Of a DNA stretch of 64,000 nt, positions 26,329 to 35,512 are shown piece by piece (the stretch's first letter is position 1; every line of letters starts with the position of its first letter). The position numbers were made by a program, and so were the translations under genes. The notes below the pieces were generated by a model. That model ran no database searches, was not told the DNA's origin, and worked only from the letters and a program-made list of their open reading frames with translations. Origin of the DNA: Cellulomonas sp. JH27-2 (GTDB taxonomy: Bacteria; Actinomycetota; Actinomycetes; Actinomycetales; Cellulomonadaceae); contig NZ_JACYFR010000003.1 of assembly GCF_014837175.1 (NCBI RefSeq), positions 1 to 64,000 of the forward strand, written 5' to 3'.

Positions 26329-27315
26329 TCAGCCGCCGATCGCGCTCATGGGGCGGTCGGGCTGGTGGAAACCGGGTTCGCCGATGCCGTGACCGGCCTT
26401 CTTGCCGGCCAGGCAGCGGCGGTAGGCGTCGGCGAGGTCGTCATCGGTGCCCCCCTCGCGCAGGATCTGGCGGGTGTCGACCTCGGCCTCCGAGAACAGG
26501 CAGGCGCGCAGCTGGCCGTCGGCGGTGAGGCGCAGGCGGTCGCACGACCCGCAGAACGGCGCGGTCACGCTGGCGATGATGCCGACGGTCGCCGGGCCGC
26601 CGTCGACGTACCAGAGCTCAGCCGGCGCGGGGCCACGGCTCGCGACCTCGGTGAGCGTGAACTCCGCCGACAGCCGCTCCAGGATCTCCGCCTGCGTGAC
26701 CATCTGCACGCGGTCCCACGTGTGTCCGCCGTCCAGCGGCATCTGCTCGATGAAGCGCATCTGGTAGCCGCGCTCGACGGCGAAGCGGGTCAGGGCGACG
26801 ACCTCGTCGTCGTTGACCCCGCGCATCGCGACGGCGTTGATCTTGATGGGCGAGAGCCCCGCGGCCTCCGCGGCGGCGATGCCGGCGATGGTCTCCACCA
26901 GGCGGTCGCGGCGCGTGAGCTGCTGGAACCGCGCGCGGTCCAAGGTGTCGAGGCTGATGTTCACCCTGGCCAGGCCCGCGTCGCGCAGAGGTGCGGCGAG
27001 CGCGGGCAGGCGCAGCGCATTCGTCGTCAGCGAGACCTCGGGCGCCTCGTCGAGCGCGGTGAGGCGGCTGACGACGTCCACCACGTCGACCCGCAGCAGG
27101 GGCTCGCCGCCCGTCAGGCGGATGCCGGTGATGCCGTGCTCGACGCCCACGCGCGCGACGCGGATGATCTCCTCGGTGCTGAGCATCGTGGAACGCGCCA
27201 GCCACGGGACGCCGTCTGCCGGCATGCAGTACGTGCAGCGCAGCGAGCAGCGGTCGGTCAGCGAGATCCGCAGGTCGTGGTGCTCGCGTCCGAACCGGTC
27301 CGTCAGCACGCTCAT
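26329..27315 (-). CDS. moaA: GTP 3',8-cyclase (radical SAM)
   Basis: 328 residues from ATG 27315. The N-terminal radical-SAM cluster motif is CSLRCTYC, followed by GIRLTGGEPLLR. The second cluster is CGSCDRLRLTADGQLRAC, and the protein ends SAIGG, the C-terminal GG needed for activity. It makes 3',8-cyclo-GTP for MoaC. The ATG overlaps the moaE stop by four bases. Confidence 0.97.
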   Translation of the reverse strand: MSVLTDRFGREHHDLRISLTDRCSLRCTYCMPADGVPWLARSTMLSTEEIIRVARVGVEHGITGIRLTGGEPLLRVDVVDVVSRLTALDEAPEVSLTTNALRLPALAAPLRDAGLARVNISLDTLDRARFQQLTRRDRLVETIAGIAAAEAAGLSPIKINAVAMRGVNDDEVVALTRFAVERGYQMRFIEQMPLDGGHTWDRVQMVTQAEILERLSAEFTLTEVASRGPAPAELWYVDGGPATVGIIASVTAPFCGSCDRLRLTADGQLRACLFSEAEVDTRQILREGGTDDDLADAYRRCLAGKKAGHGIGEPGFHQPDRPMSAIGG

Positions 27316-27728
27316 GTCATCCCCACCCAGACGTGCTCGCCGCCGGCCAGCAGCTCCTTCTTCCAGATCGGCACCTCGGCCTTGATCGTCTCGACGAGCG
27401 CGCGGCACACGTCGAAAGCCGCTGCCCGGTGCGCGGTGGCGACGGCCGCGACGATCGCGGCCTCTCCGACGTCCAGGTGCCCGATCCGGTGGGTGACGGC
27501 GAGTCCCAGGACGTCGTCGTCGGCCGCGTGCTGCTCCGCGATCCGCCGCAGCACGGCCGCCGCGTCCGGGTGGGCGGAGTAGTCGAGCCCCGTGACCTGC
27601 CCCTCGACGGACGGGTCGTGGTCGCGGACCAGCCCGACGAACGTCGCGACGGCGCCGGCTGCGGGGTCGCTGACATGTTTCACGTGAAACTGCAGGTCGA
27701 GGGGTGCTTCCTGGATGAGCGCGATCAC
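27312..27728 (-). CDS. moaE: MoaE, large subunit of molybdopterin synthase
   Basis: 138 residues. GAVATFVGLVRDHD, HRIGHLDVGEAAIVAAVATAHR and ETIKAEVPIWKKE (catalytic Lys pair) are the MoaE hallmarks. It adds two sulfurs carried by MoaD to cyclic pyranopterin monophosphate. Residues about 13-17 (QFHVK) are encoded by a perfect parS palindrome, so a partition site has been accommodated in the coding sequence at a variable N-terminal position. The start overlaps the mog stop. Confidence 0.95.
   Translation of the reverse strand: MIALIQEAPLDLQFHVKHVSDPAAGAVATFVGLVRDHDPSVEGQVTGLDYSAHPDAAAVLRRIAEQHAADDDVLGLAVTHRIGHLDVGEAAIVAAVATAHRAAAFDVCRALVETIKAEVPIWKKELLAGGEHVWVGMT
27676..27691. promoter_or_regulatory. 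parS chromosome-partition site
   Basis: TGTTTCACGTGAAACT contains the perfect 14-bp palindrome GTTTCACGTGAAAC (27677-27690), identical to the ParB-binding core of Streptomyces and Bacillus parS; only the last base differs from the 16-bp consensus. It lies inside moaE. parS sites usually cluster near oriC, so this window may be origin-proximal (inference). Confidence 0.88.
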
Positions 27729-28201
27729 GCGTGATCACCGCCGTGCGCCTGGTCGACGAGGTGGTCGAGCAGCGGGACGACGGCGTCGAGCCCTTCGGCG
27801 ACGCCGCCCGGTGAACCGGGCAGGTTGACGACGACGACGCCCTCGGCGGTGATGCCCGCCAGGCCGCGGGACAGGACCGCCGTCGCCACCGAGCCTGTGC
27901 GACGCAGCAGCTCGGGGATGCCCGGCAGCTCGCGGGCCAGCAGCGGGCGCGTGCCCTCCGGGGTCTGGTCGCGCGGCGAGACGCCGGTGCCGCCGGACGT
28001 CACGACGACGGACGCACCGAGCTCGACGGCCGACCTGATCGCGGCCGTCACGGACTCGGCGCCGTCGGGAACCACGCGGACGTCGACGTCGTACCCCGCC
28101 GCCTCGAGCCGTTCGTGCGCCGCCGGACCCGAGCGGTCTTCGCGCACGCCCGCGGCCGAGCGGTCGGAGACGACCACGACGACGGCAGAGCGGGCAGCCA
28201 T
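27725..28201 (-). CDS. mog: MogA/MoaB-type molybdopterin adenylyltransferase
   Basis: 158 residues from ATG 28201. MoCF-domain motifs are SAVVVVVSDRSAAGVREDRSG, VVTSGGTGVSPRDQTPEGTRP and VVNLPGSPGGVAEGL. It adenylates molybdopterin before MoeA loads molybdate. It heads the minus-strand mog-moaE-moaA operon with overlapping genes. Confidence 0.93.
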   Translation of the reverse strand: MAARSAVVVVVSDRSAAGVREDRSGPAAHERLEAAGYDVDVRVVPDGAESVTAAIRSAVELGASVVVTSGGTGVSPRDQTPEGTRPLLARELPGIPELLRRTGSVATAVLSRGLAGITAEGVVVVNLPGSPGGVAEGLDAVVPLLDHLVDQAHGGDHA

Positions 28202-28269
28202 GGCGTCAGGGTAACCACGGCCGGACACGATCTGCCCCCGCGATCCACGGACGTCACACCCGGCCGCGA

Positions 28270-28294
28270 CCTGGGGACAACTTCGACGAGACCG
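28270..28294 (+). promoter_or_regulatory. Conserved promoter-like motif before essC
   Basis: CCTGGGGACAACTTCGACGA shares about 19 of 25 positions with a segment in front of the WXG100 gene (32622-32646). The pair suggests shared control of the ATPase and its substrate. Confidence 0.4.
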
Positions 28295-28336
28295 TCCGCG
28301 ACCCGCTTACGGTCGAGCCGACGAGGGGAGGTAGCG

Positions 28337-31300
28337 GTGCGGACACGTCTGACGGTGCGGCGCGCGAGCGGCGACGAGGTGCGCGTCGTCGTTACGACGG
28401 ACGTGGGTGCGACGGTCGGTGACGTCGCGGACGCCCTGGCGCCCGACACCACGGACGGGACGCTGCACGTCGAGCACCCCGACGGCGCGGTGACCACCCT
28501 CGCGAGGGACGCCGCAGTGACCGACGTCGCCCTGCGTGCGGGGTCGTCGGTGGTCGTCGTCGGGCCCGACCGCGTCCGGCCGCGCGACGGGCGTGCGCGC
28601 CTGCAGGTGGTCACGGGTCCGGCGGCCGGGCTGGACGTGGAGCTGCGCGGCGGCGTGGCGACGCTGGGCCGGGGCAGCGACTGCGACGTCGTGATCGACG
28701 ACCCGATGGTGTCGCGGACGCACGCGCGGGTGCTCGTCGGGGCGCACGTCGAGATCGTGGACGCGGGCTCGTCGAACGGCATCGTCGTCGGCGGTGGGCG
28801 CGTGGACCGCGCGGTCGTCGGGCCGTCCGACTACGTGCTGCTGGGCGACTCCGTGCTGAGCGTGCGGGCGCTCGACGAGGAGCACGACGCGCCGGCCCCC
28901 GGGCCGGCCGTCGCATTCAACCGCCCGCCGCGCGTGGTGCCCCCCGTCACGGACCGTCAGCTCGAGGCGCCGACCGTCCCCGAGCCACTGCCGCCCGGCC
29001 GCCTCCCGGTCGTCGCGCTGGTAGCGCCGCTGGTCATGGGGCTGATGCTGTTCGTCTTCCTGCGCAGCACGCTCACGCTCGTGCTGCTGGCGCTCAGCCC
29101 GTTGATCGTCGTCGGCACGTACGTGGACCGGCGCCTCGGGGACCGGCGCAAGACCCGCCGGCAGCAGCAGGAGTTCCGGGCGGCGCTCGACGCGCTCGCC
29201 GACGAGCTGACGTCCGCCCAGGCGCACGAGCGGGCCGAGCGGCACGCCGAGCTCGCGGCGACCGCGGACGTCGTGGCGTCCGTCGCCGACCTCGGGGACC
29301 TGCTGTGGTCACGTCGACGGGAGCACCCGACCTTCCTCAACCTCCGTCTGGGGGTGGGGACCGTGCCGTCGCGGACCGTGCTGACGATGCCCACCAAGGG
29401 GTCCGCGGTGCCGGCGCTGTGGGCGGCGCTCGACGACGTGCGCGCGCGGTTCGCCGACGTGACCGGGGTGCCCGTCGCGGCGGACCTGGCCGAGGTCGGT
29501 GCCGTGGGCGTGGCAGGCGACGCGGCCGACGAGGTGGCGCGTGCCCTCGTCGCGCAGGTCGTGGGCCTGCACTCGCCGGCCGAGCTGGTCGTGGCCGCGC
29601 TCGCCTCGCCGCTCAGCCACGCCCGTTGGGACTGGCTCACCTGGCTGCCGCACGTCGACTCGCCGCACAGCCCGCTGCCGGGTCCGCACCTCGCCGCTCA
29701 CCCGGCGGCGGCCGCCCCGCTGGTCGCCCGCCTCGAGGAGCTGGTCGCCGAGCGCCTCGCGGCCCCCGGCGGACCGGCCGTGCTGCTCGTCGTCGAGGAC
29801 GACACGGTCGCCGACCGGGCCCGCCTGGTCCGGCTCGCGGAGACGGGACCGTCGGCGGGCGTGCACGTGCTGTGGTGCGCGACGAGGGCGGACCGGCTGC
29901 CCGCGGCATGCCGGGCGTTCGTCGTCGCGGGCCGTGACGGTGCCGCGCGCGGGGCGGTCCTCGACGGGACGTGGACGCCCATGGCCCCTGAACGGCTGGA
30001 CGCGCCCGCCGCCGAGCAGCTCGCCCGACGGCTCAGCGCCGTGGTCGACGCCGGCGCGCCGGTGCTGGACCAGAGCGACCTGCCGCGCAGCATCGGCTTC
30101 CTCGACCTCGTCGGGGCGCAGACGGCGGACAGCGCGACCGCCGTGCTGGAACGCTGGCACGAGACGGGATCCGTGCTCGACCGGCACGGCCCGCCGCAGA
30201 GGCGACGGCACGACACGGGGCTGCGCGCCGTCGTCGGCGCGGGAGCGGGCGGCCAGTTCGTCCTCGACCTGCGCGCTCAGGGGCCGCACGCGCTCGTCGG
30301 CGGGACCACCGGCGCGGGGAAGAGCGAGTTCCTGCAGTCGTGGGTGCTCGGGCTCGCGACCGCGTACGGGCCCGACCGTGTGACCTTCCTGTTCGTCGAC
30401 TACAAGGGCGGGGCCGCGTTCGCGGACTGCACCGACCTGCCGCACTGCGTCGGGCTCGTCACCGACCTGTCGCCGGCGCTCGTCCGCCGTGCGCTGACCT
30501 CGTTGCGTGCCGAGCTGCGCCGCCGCGAGCACCTGTTCAACCGCAAGGGCGTCAAGGACCTGCTGGAGCTGGAGCGCACGGGCGATCCCGACACGCCGCC
30601 CGCACTCGTGCTCGTGGTCGACGAGTTCGCCGCGCTCGTCACCGAGGTGCCGGAGTTCGTCGACGGCGTGGTGGACGTCGCGCAGCGCGGCCGGTCGCTG
30701 GGCCTGCACCTGATCCTCGCGACCCAGCGCCCGGCGGGCGTCATCAAGGACAACCTGCGCGCCAACACCAACCTGCGCATCGCGCTGCGGATGGCCGACG
30801 AGCACGACTCCACCGACGTCCTGGGCAGCGCGCTCGCGGCGAGCTTCGACCCGGGGATACCTGGACGCGGCGCGGTGCGGACCGGGCCCGGCCGGGTCGC
30901 GATGTTCCAGGCCGGCTACGCGGGCGGCTGCTCGTCGAGCGGGCCGCGGCGGGCCGGCGTGCGCGTCGAGCACCTCGTCTTCGGGCCGGGCGTGCCGTGG
31001 GAGCTGCGGCCGACGCACACCGCGGACGGGCCCGACGACGACGGCCCGACCGACATCGAGCGCGTGGTCGCCACGGTGCGGGCCGCGGCGCTCGACATCT
31101 CTGCACCGCGGCGGCCCTGGGTGCCCACGCTGCCGGACGTCGTCGACCTCGCGTCGCTCGGGGGCGCGTTCGCGGTGGGCCTGGCGGACCTGCCCGCGCA
31201 GCAGGAGCAGCGTGAGCTGTGCCTGCGGCCCGACGAGGACGGCGGCCTGGTGGTGCTGGGCACGAGCGGATCGGGAAAGTCGACCGTCCTGCGGACGATC

Positions 31301-32632
31301 GCCGCGGCCTGCGCGGGGACGCCGACGCACGTCTACGGCCTGGACCTGGGAGCGGGCGGGCTCGCGATGCTCGAGGCGTTGCCGCACGTCGGAGCCGTGA
31401 TCGACGGCGCCGACACGGAGCGCACGGTCCGTCTCCTGCGGAGCCTGCGCGACGAGCTCGACGACCGGGCGACGCGCTTCGCGGCCGTCCACGCCGGTTC
31501 GATCACGCAGTACCGGGAGCTCGCCGGGCGGCCGGACGAGCCGCGGATCGTGCTGCTCGTCGACGGGCTGGCCGCCTTCCGCGACGCGCACGAGGCCGAT
31601 GCCGCGCGCACCGGCTCGTGGGCTGCGTTCCAGCGGGTCGTGACCGAGGGGCGTCCGCTCGGCATCCACGTGGTCATGGCCGCCGAGCGGCCGAACGCGC
31701 TGCCCACGTCGCTGGCCGGGAGCGTGGGGCGGCGGCTGGTGCTGCGGCAGGCCGACGAGGGTGCGTACGGGCTGCTGGGCGTGCCCAAGGACGTGCTCGG
31801 TCCGGGGTCGCCGCCGGGGCGCGGCGTCTTCGCGGGCGAGGTCGACGAGCTGCAGGTGGCGGTCGTCGGCGGCACGTCGTCACCTGCCGGTCAGGCCGCG
31901 GCCTTGCGGCAGCTGGCCGCCGCGTCGCCTGTCGTCGCGCCCGGCGTCGAACGCCTGCCGACCTTCGTCGCGCTGTCCGGGTTGCCGGCGGCCGTCGACG
32001 GCAGGCCGGTGGTCGGGGTCGCGGACGACTCGCTGCAGCCCGTGGGCTTCGACGCCCGCGGGACGTTCTTGCTGGCCGGTCCGTCGGGAAGCGGCCGGAC
32101 GACGGCGCTCGAGGCGCTCGCGGCCGCGGTCCGGCGCTGGTCGCCCGACGCGCCGCTGTACTACGTGGGCAACCGCCGCTCGCCCGTCCACTCCCGCGGT
32201 CGCTGGTCCGGCGTGGCGCTCGACCCGGCGGCGGCGGCCGAGCTGGCGCGCGAGGTCCTGGCGGCCGTCACCGCCCCCGCCGATCCCGACCGGCCCGTCG
32301 TGCTCGTCGTCGAGGGCCTTGCGGACCTGCTGGGCGGTCCCGCCGAGCAGGTGCTCACCGAGGTGGTCCGGGCCGCGAGACGCGGTGACCACCTGGTGAT
32401 CGCGGAAGGCGAGACGACGGGGTGGGGATCGTCATGGCCTCTCGTCGCCGAGGTGCGCGCCGGCCGCCGCGGCCTGCTCCTGCAGCCCGACCACCTGGAC
32501 GGCGACGCCCTGTTCCGCACGCCATTCCCGCGCATGGCGCGGGCCGACTTCCCGGTTGGGCGCGGCGTCTTCGTCGAGGGCGGCAGGGTCCGCCGCGTGC
32601 AGGTCCCGGTCGCCGACCAGACCTGTGGATAA
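28337..32632 (+). CDS. essC: Type VII secretion FtsK/SpoIIIE-type ATPase with FHA domain (EccC/EssC)
   Basis: 1431 residues from GTG 28337 (GGGGAGG upstream). An FHA domain at about residues 95-165 (TLGRGSDCDVVIDDPMVSRT then DAGSSNG) is followed by two membrane helices (about 220-260) and three FtsK/SpoIIIE ATPase domains. P-loops: GGTTGAGKSEF near 655 with VLVVDEFAAL; GTSGSGKSTV near 975; and GPSGSGRTTA near 1245, where Arg replaces the Lys, suggesting a degenerate third domain. It should drive export of the ESX proteins encoded downstream. No EccB, EccD, EccE or mycosin gene is in the window, so this is a reduced or split locus. Confidence 0.93.
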   Translation: MRTRLTVRRASGDEVRVVVTTDVGATVGDVADALAPDTTDGTLHVEHPDGAVTTLARDAAVTDVALRAGSSVVVVGPDRVRPRDGRARLQVVTGPAAGLDVELRGGVATLGRGSDCDVVIDDPMVSRTHARVLVGAHVEIVDAGSSNGIVVGGGRVDRAVVGPSDYVLLGDSVLSVRALDEEHDAPAPGPAVAFNRPPRVVPPVTDRQLEAPTVPEPLPPGRLPVVALVAPLVMGLMLFVFLRSTLTLVLLALSPLIVVGTYVDRRLGDRRKTRRQQQEFRAALDALADELTSAQAHERAERHAELAATADVVASVADLGDLLWSRRREHPTFLNLRLGVGTVPSRTVLTMPTKGSAVPALWAALDDVRARFADVTGVPVAADLAEVGAVGVAGDAADEVARALVAQVVGLHSPAELVVAALASPLSHARWDWLTWLPHVDSPHSPLPGPHLAAHPAAAAPLVARLEELVAERLAAPGGPAVLLVVEDDTVADRARLVRLAETGPSAGVHVLWCATRADRLPAACRAFVVAGRDGAARGAVLDGTWTPMAPERLDAPAAEQLARRLSAVVDAGAPVLDQSDLPRSIGFLDLVGAQTADSATAVLERWHETGSVLDRHGPPQRRRHDTGLRAVVGAGAGGQFVLDLRAQGPHALVGGTTGAGKSEFLQSWVLGLATAYGPDRVTFLFVDYKGGAAFADCTDLPHCVGLVTDLSPALVRRALTSLRAELRRREHLFNRKGVKDLLELERTGDPDTPPALVLVVDEFAALVTEVPEFVDGVVDVAQRGRSLGLHLILATQRPAGVIKDNLRANTNLRIALRMADEHDSTDVLGSALAASFDPGIPGRGAVRTGPGRVAMFQAGYAGGCSSSGPRRAGVRVEHLVFGPGVPWELRPTHTADGPDDDGPTDIERVVATVRAAALDISAPRRPWVPTLPDVVDLASLGGAFAVGLADLPAQQEQRELCLRPDEDGGLVVLGTSGSGKSTVLRTIAAACAGTPTHVYGLDLGAGGLAMLEALPHVGAVIDGADTERTVRLLRSLRDELDDRATRFAAVHAGSITQYRELAGRPDEPRIVLLVDGLAAFRDAHEADAARTGSWAAFQRVVTEGRPLGIHVVMAAERPNALPTSLAGSVGRRLVLRQADEGAYGLLGVPKDVLGPGSPPGRGVFAGEVDELQVAVVGGTSSPAGQAAALRQLAAASPVVAPGVERLPTFVALSGLPAAVDGRPVVGVADDSLQPVGFDARGTFLLAGPSGSGRTTALEALAAAVRRWSPDAPLYYVGNRRSPVHSRGRWSGVALDPAAAAELAREVLAAVTAPADPDRPVVLVVEGLADLLGGPAEQVLTEVVRAARRGDHLVIAEGETTGWGSSWPLVAEVRAGRRGLLLQPDHLDGDALFRTPFPRMARADFPVGRGVFVEGGRVRRVQVPVADQTCG

Positions 32633-32646
32633 CTCGGACGAAACGG
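32622..32646 (+). promoter_or_regulatory. Conserved promoter-like motif before the WXG100 gene
   Basis: CCTGTGGATAACTCGGACGA resembles the motif at 28270 and overlaps the essC stop codon (TAA 32630-32632). It would give the secreted proteins their own promoter. Confidence 0.4.
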
Positions 32647-32712
32647 ACACGTTCCTTCGTAGCGTTCAGGTCAGGCGGAGACCTCCGCCGGCCGGAAACA
32701 CCTGGAGGAACC

Positions 32713-33009
32713 ATGACCAACCTGAACGTCTCCTACGGGGACATGCGCGACGCCGCCAACCGGCTCACCACCGGCCAGGACGACATCACCACCAAGCTCG
32801 GCGAGCTCAAGGGCTTCATCGAGGGCCTGATCTCCTCGGGCTTCGTCACCGACCAGGCGTCGGTGACGTTCGGTGAGTCGTACCGCAAGTTCACGCACGG
32901 CGCGACGGAGCTGATGGGCGGCCTGTCGAGCCTGGGCGACTACCTGCGCAAGGCGTCGGACGCCCTGGAGGACACGGACAAGCAGCTCGCCACCGCACTG
33001 CGCGGCTGA
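32713..33009 (+). CDS. WXG100-family ESX secretion target
   Basis: 98 residues of two helices around a turn, the WXG100 size and shape. ATG 32713 has TGGAGGAACC upstream. The turn reads LISSGFVTDQAS, with SGF where WxG is expected; many actinobacterial members have this variant. No signal peptide, as usual for ESX substrates, which leave the cell as dimers through EssC/EccC. It follows essC directly and probably pairs with the next small protein. Confidence 0.88.
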   Translation: MTNLNVSYGDMRDAANRLTTGQDDITTKLGELKGFIEGLISSGFVTDQASVTFGESYRKFTHGATELMGGLSSLGDYLRKASDALEDTDKQLATALRG

Positions 33010-33036
33010 GGCGCCGACGAGGCAGGGGGACGGACG

Positions 33037-33327
33037 ATGTCCGACCGGTTGACGATCGACACCGACGCGCTGCGCGAGGCGGGCAGCTCGCTGCGGACGG
33101 TGGCGGCCGAGTTCGACGGGGCCGACGCGCACAGCGACGCGCTGGCCGAGCACGTGGGCCATGAGGAGCTCGCGGCGGCCGTGCGCGACTTCGCCCACGG
33201 GTGGGACGACCGTCGCTCCGAGATGGTTCAGGACATCGCCGCCCTCGCCGACTCCTGCGGGGTGGTGAGCGACGCGTTCGCCGACCTCGACACGCAGTTC
33301 GCCGCGGCGCTGCGGGGTGAGCAGTGA
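33037..33327 (+). CDS. ESX/EspC-like small helical secretion target
   Basis: 96 residues, acidic and helical: two helices around HGWDDRR with the family-like W and Arg residues, ending FAAALRGEQ. It resembles the EspC-like type VII substrates usually encoded beside large LXG/WXG proteins. GCAGGGGGACGG precedes the ATG. Its TGA overlaps the next GTG (GTGA). Confidence 0.78.
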   Translation: MSDRLTIDTDALREAGSSLRTVAAEFDGADAHSDALAEHVGHEELAAAVRDFAHGWDDRRSEMVQDIAALADSCGVVSDAFADLDTQFAAALRGEQ

Positions 33328-34808
33328 GCGTGGAGCTGGCGTCGCTGCCCGGCGACCCGGTGGCTGTCAGTCGTGCGGCCGACGACTACCTGGCCGTCGC
33401 GGAGGCCATCCGCACGGCGGCCCGGCGGTTGCGGCAGATCGCCGACGAGCGGACCGACCGCTCCGAGGCCGTGGCGGCCGTCGGGAGCAAGGCGCGGGAC
33501 GTCGCGCACCAGGTCAGCCGCGCGTACGGCCGGTACGCGGCGGTCGCAGGAGCCTTGCGGGTCTACGCCGACGGCTTGCGCAGCGCGCAGGACCTGGCCG
33601 ACGACGTGATCCCCCGAGGCAGGTCGGCATCCGACGACCTCCAGGTCGCGCGGCAGAAGGTCGGCCTCGCCGCGGCGGCCGTGGACGCCGCCACGCCCGA
33701 CGACCTCGCGGCCCGGACCCGTGACCTCGAGGACGCCCGTTGCGAGCAGGACGCGGCGCAGCAGGCGCTCGACCGTGCCGTCGCCGACCTGGACGTGGCC
33801 CGGACGCGGGTGGCGACGGCCGCGCAGACCGCCGCCGCCACCATCCGCGAGGCTCTCGACGACGGCCTCGACGACGGCTGGTGGCAGAACTGGGGCAAAG
33901 ACGCGTGCCGCGCGATCGCGTCCGTCGCCGACGTGATCTCCAACGCCGCCGGAATCCTGGCCGTCGTCTTCTGCTGGGTGCCGTTCGTGGGCGAGCTGCT
34001 CGCGCTGGTCGCTGTCGTCGCCGCCGCGATCAAGCTGCTCGCCGACCTGATGCTGGTGATGGACGGCGAGGTGACCTGGGGAGACGTCGCGTGGGACGTC
34101 GCGGCGATCGTGCCGGGCGGGGTGGGTCGCAGCCTCGGGACGATGGCGCGCACCACCACACGCGCGGCGCGAGGTACGGCCCGCAAGGAGGCCGAGCGCG
34201 TCGCACAGGAGCGGACGGCAGGGGTGCCGCGTGCTGGTCGGCCCGCCGGCAGGAACGGAGTACGGCAGAAGCGGAAGGTGGTCCGTCAGGAGGAGCGCGT
34301 GGAGCTCGTCGGGCCGGCCAACGCGGACCTGGACCTCCAGATGGCGGGCCGATGGATCGCGGGTGCGTCCGGCAAGCAGGCACTCAAGGACGGGCTCAGG
34401 ATCTTCGACACCAGCGGGTTGGCGGCGGGGCGGGAGGCTCTGCGCGGGACCTCGCTGCGCGAGCTCTGGAAGGCGGCCCCGGGCACCAGGCTCTCCACCC
34501 GCGTGCTCGGCGACCGCGAGCTGTCGGAGCACCTCGCCGCACTTCGTCAGGTGAACCCGGAGAAGCTGCACGCCTCTCCCGACCTCGCTTCGGCGCTCAC
34601 GTCGGCCGCGAGGTGGCGTCGCGCCGATCTGGGCGTCCAGGGGTACATCGGCGTCGAGTCAGTGGTCGGCGCGCAGGACTTCGCGGACTGGCGCCTCGGC
34701 AACGACACCCTCGCCACCGGGGGCTGGCACGCGGTCGAGAGCCTGGGAGGGATCCAGGGCGATCGCCACGCGACGGAGCGGCTCAACCTGAGCGGGGCGG
34801 GACGATGA
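33324..34808 (+). CDS. Large putative type VII secreted protein with ESX-like N-terminus
   Basis: 494 residues from GTG 33324. Residues 1-175 are long helices (WXG/LXG-like, with DDLAARTRDLEDARCEQDAAQQAL). At about 190-265, a WWQNWGKDACRAIASVADV motif leads into two hydrophobic segments, the pattern of actinobacterial ESX polymorphic-toxin-like proteins. The C-terminal ~200 residues show no toxin motif I recognise. It is coupled to the small ESX gene before it and the accessory gene after it, suggesting one export module. Whether it is a toxin is unproven. Confidence 0.7.
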   Translation: MSVELASLPGDPVAVSRAADDYLAVAEAIRTAARRLRQIADERTDRSEAVAAVGSKARDVAHQVSRAYGRYAAVAGALRVYADGLRSAQDLADDVIPRGRSASDDLQVARQKVGLAAAAVDAATPDDLAARTRDLEDARCEQDAAQQALDRAVADLDVARTRVATAAQTAAATIREALDDGLDDGWWQNWGKDACRAIASVADVISNAAGILAVVFCWVPFVGELLALVAVVAAAIKLLADLMLVMDGEVTWGDVAWDVAAIVPGGVGRSLGTMARTTTRAARGTARKEAERVAQERTAGVPRAGRPAGRNGVRQKRKVVRQEERVELVGPANADLDLQMAGRWIAGASGKQALKDGLRIFDTSGLAAGREALRGTSLRELWKAAPGTRLSTRVLGDRELSEHLAALRQVNPEKLHASPDLASALTSAARWRRADLGVQGYIGVESVVGAQDFADWRLGNDTLATGGWHAVESLGGIQGDRHATERLNLSGAGR

Positions 34809-35512
34809 ACGGGGCCGCCGAGGTGAGGCCCGTGCAAGCCGGCCAGGACCGGTCCCCGCACGTCGACGTGCTGCTGCCGGACTCGTGGTGGGTCGTCGAC
34901 GTCCGGTCGCCCGACCGCCGCGAGAGGTCGGTCGCGGCCCTCGTCGACCGGCAGGTGGGCCGCGGCGACCGGAAGGCGACGCTGCGCGCGGACCTGCGCT
35001 CGGAGGTCGGTCGCATCGCGCGCGATGCGGCGGACGCCGGCGCGTTCCTGCTCGCGTTCTCCCTCATGCAGTGGCAGGACGTGCCGCTGCCGGCCTCCAT
35101 CACGGCCTACCGCGTGCCCCGTGCGCGGGAGCTCGCCGATCTGCAGGCCGAGCTCGCGGAGCAGGACGGCGGCGTGGAGCTGGTGGTCGAAGAGCGCGGC
35201 GCGCTGCTGCGTCGCGTCTGGCGACGAGCGGGCCCCGACAGCCTCGGAGCGCGCTCCGTCACCATGCTGCGCGCCGACTACTGGCTCGACCTCCCGGCAG
35301 CCACCGACCTGCTGCTCTTCAGCTTCAGCACCCCGATGACGGCCGCCGCGGAGGTGATGGTCGAGCTCTTCGACGTGATCGTCGCCACGGTCGACGTCCC
35401 GGCCGCAGCCAGGCCCGACGAGCCGAGCGGCTCCTCGAGCGAACACCCGACCGGATCCACGACTGAACCCACGACTGAACCCACGACGAACGAGCGAGGA
35501 ATGACACGGTGA
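34805..35512 (+). CDS. Conserved ESX-accessory protein, unknown function
   Basis: 235 residues, ATG 34805 overlapping the previous stop (ATGA). No signal peptide. It starts with VDVLLPDSWWVVDV and continues with a mixed alpha/beta body (AFLLAFSLMQWQDVPLPASITAYRV; LLLFSFSTPMTAAAEVMVELFDVIVATV). The last ~30 residues are low-complexity Ser/Thr/Pro, with TTEP repeated from a 12-bp tandem repeat. Position suggests a chaperone or immunity partner of the large ESX protein; this is inference. Confidence 0.65.
   Translation: MNGAAEVRPVQAGQDRSPHVDVLLPDSWWVVDVRSPDRRERSVAALVDRQVGRGDRKATLRADLRSEVGRIARDAADAGAFLLAFSLMQWQDVPLPASITAYRVPRARELADLQAELAEQDGGVELVVEERGALLRRVWRRAGPDSLGARSVTMLRADYWLDLPAATDLLLFSFSTPMTAAAEVMVELFDVIVATVDVPAAARPDEPSGSSSEHPTGSTTEPTTEPTTNERGMTR
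35461..35484 (+). repeat. 12-bp tandem repeat in the ESX-accessory gene
   Basis: GACTGAACCCAC occurs twice in a row and encodes the TTEP units near the C-terminus. Multiples of 12 keep the frame, so copy number can change harmlessly. Confidence 0.85.

Noticed and set aside
33324-34808. Calling the large ESX protein a toxin
   Set aside because: No nuclease, ADP-ribosyltransferase, NADase or other toxin motif is visible; only the N-terminal layout supports it.
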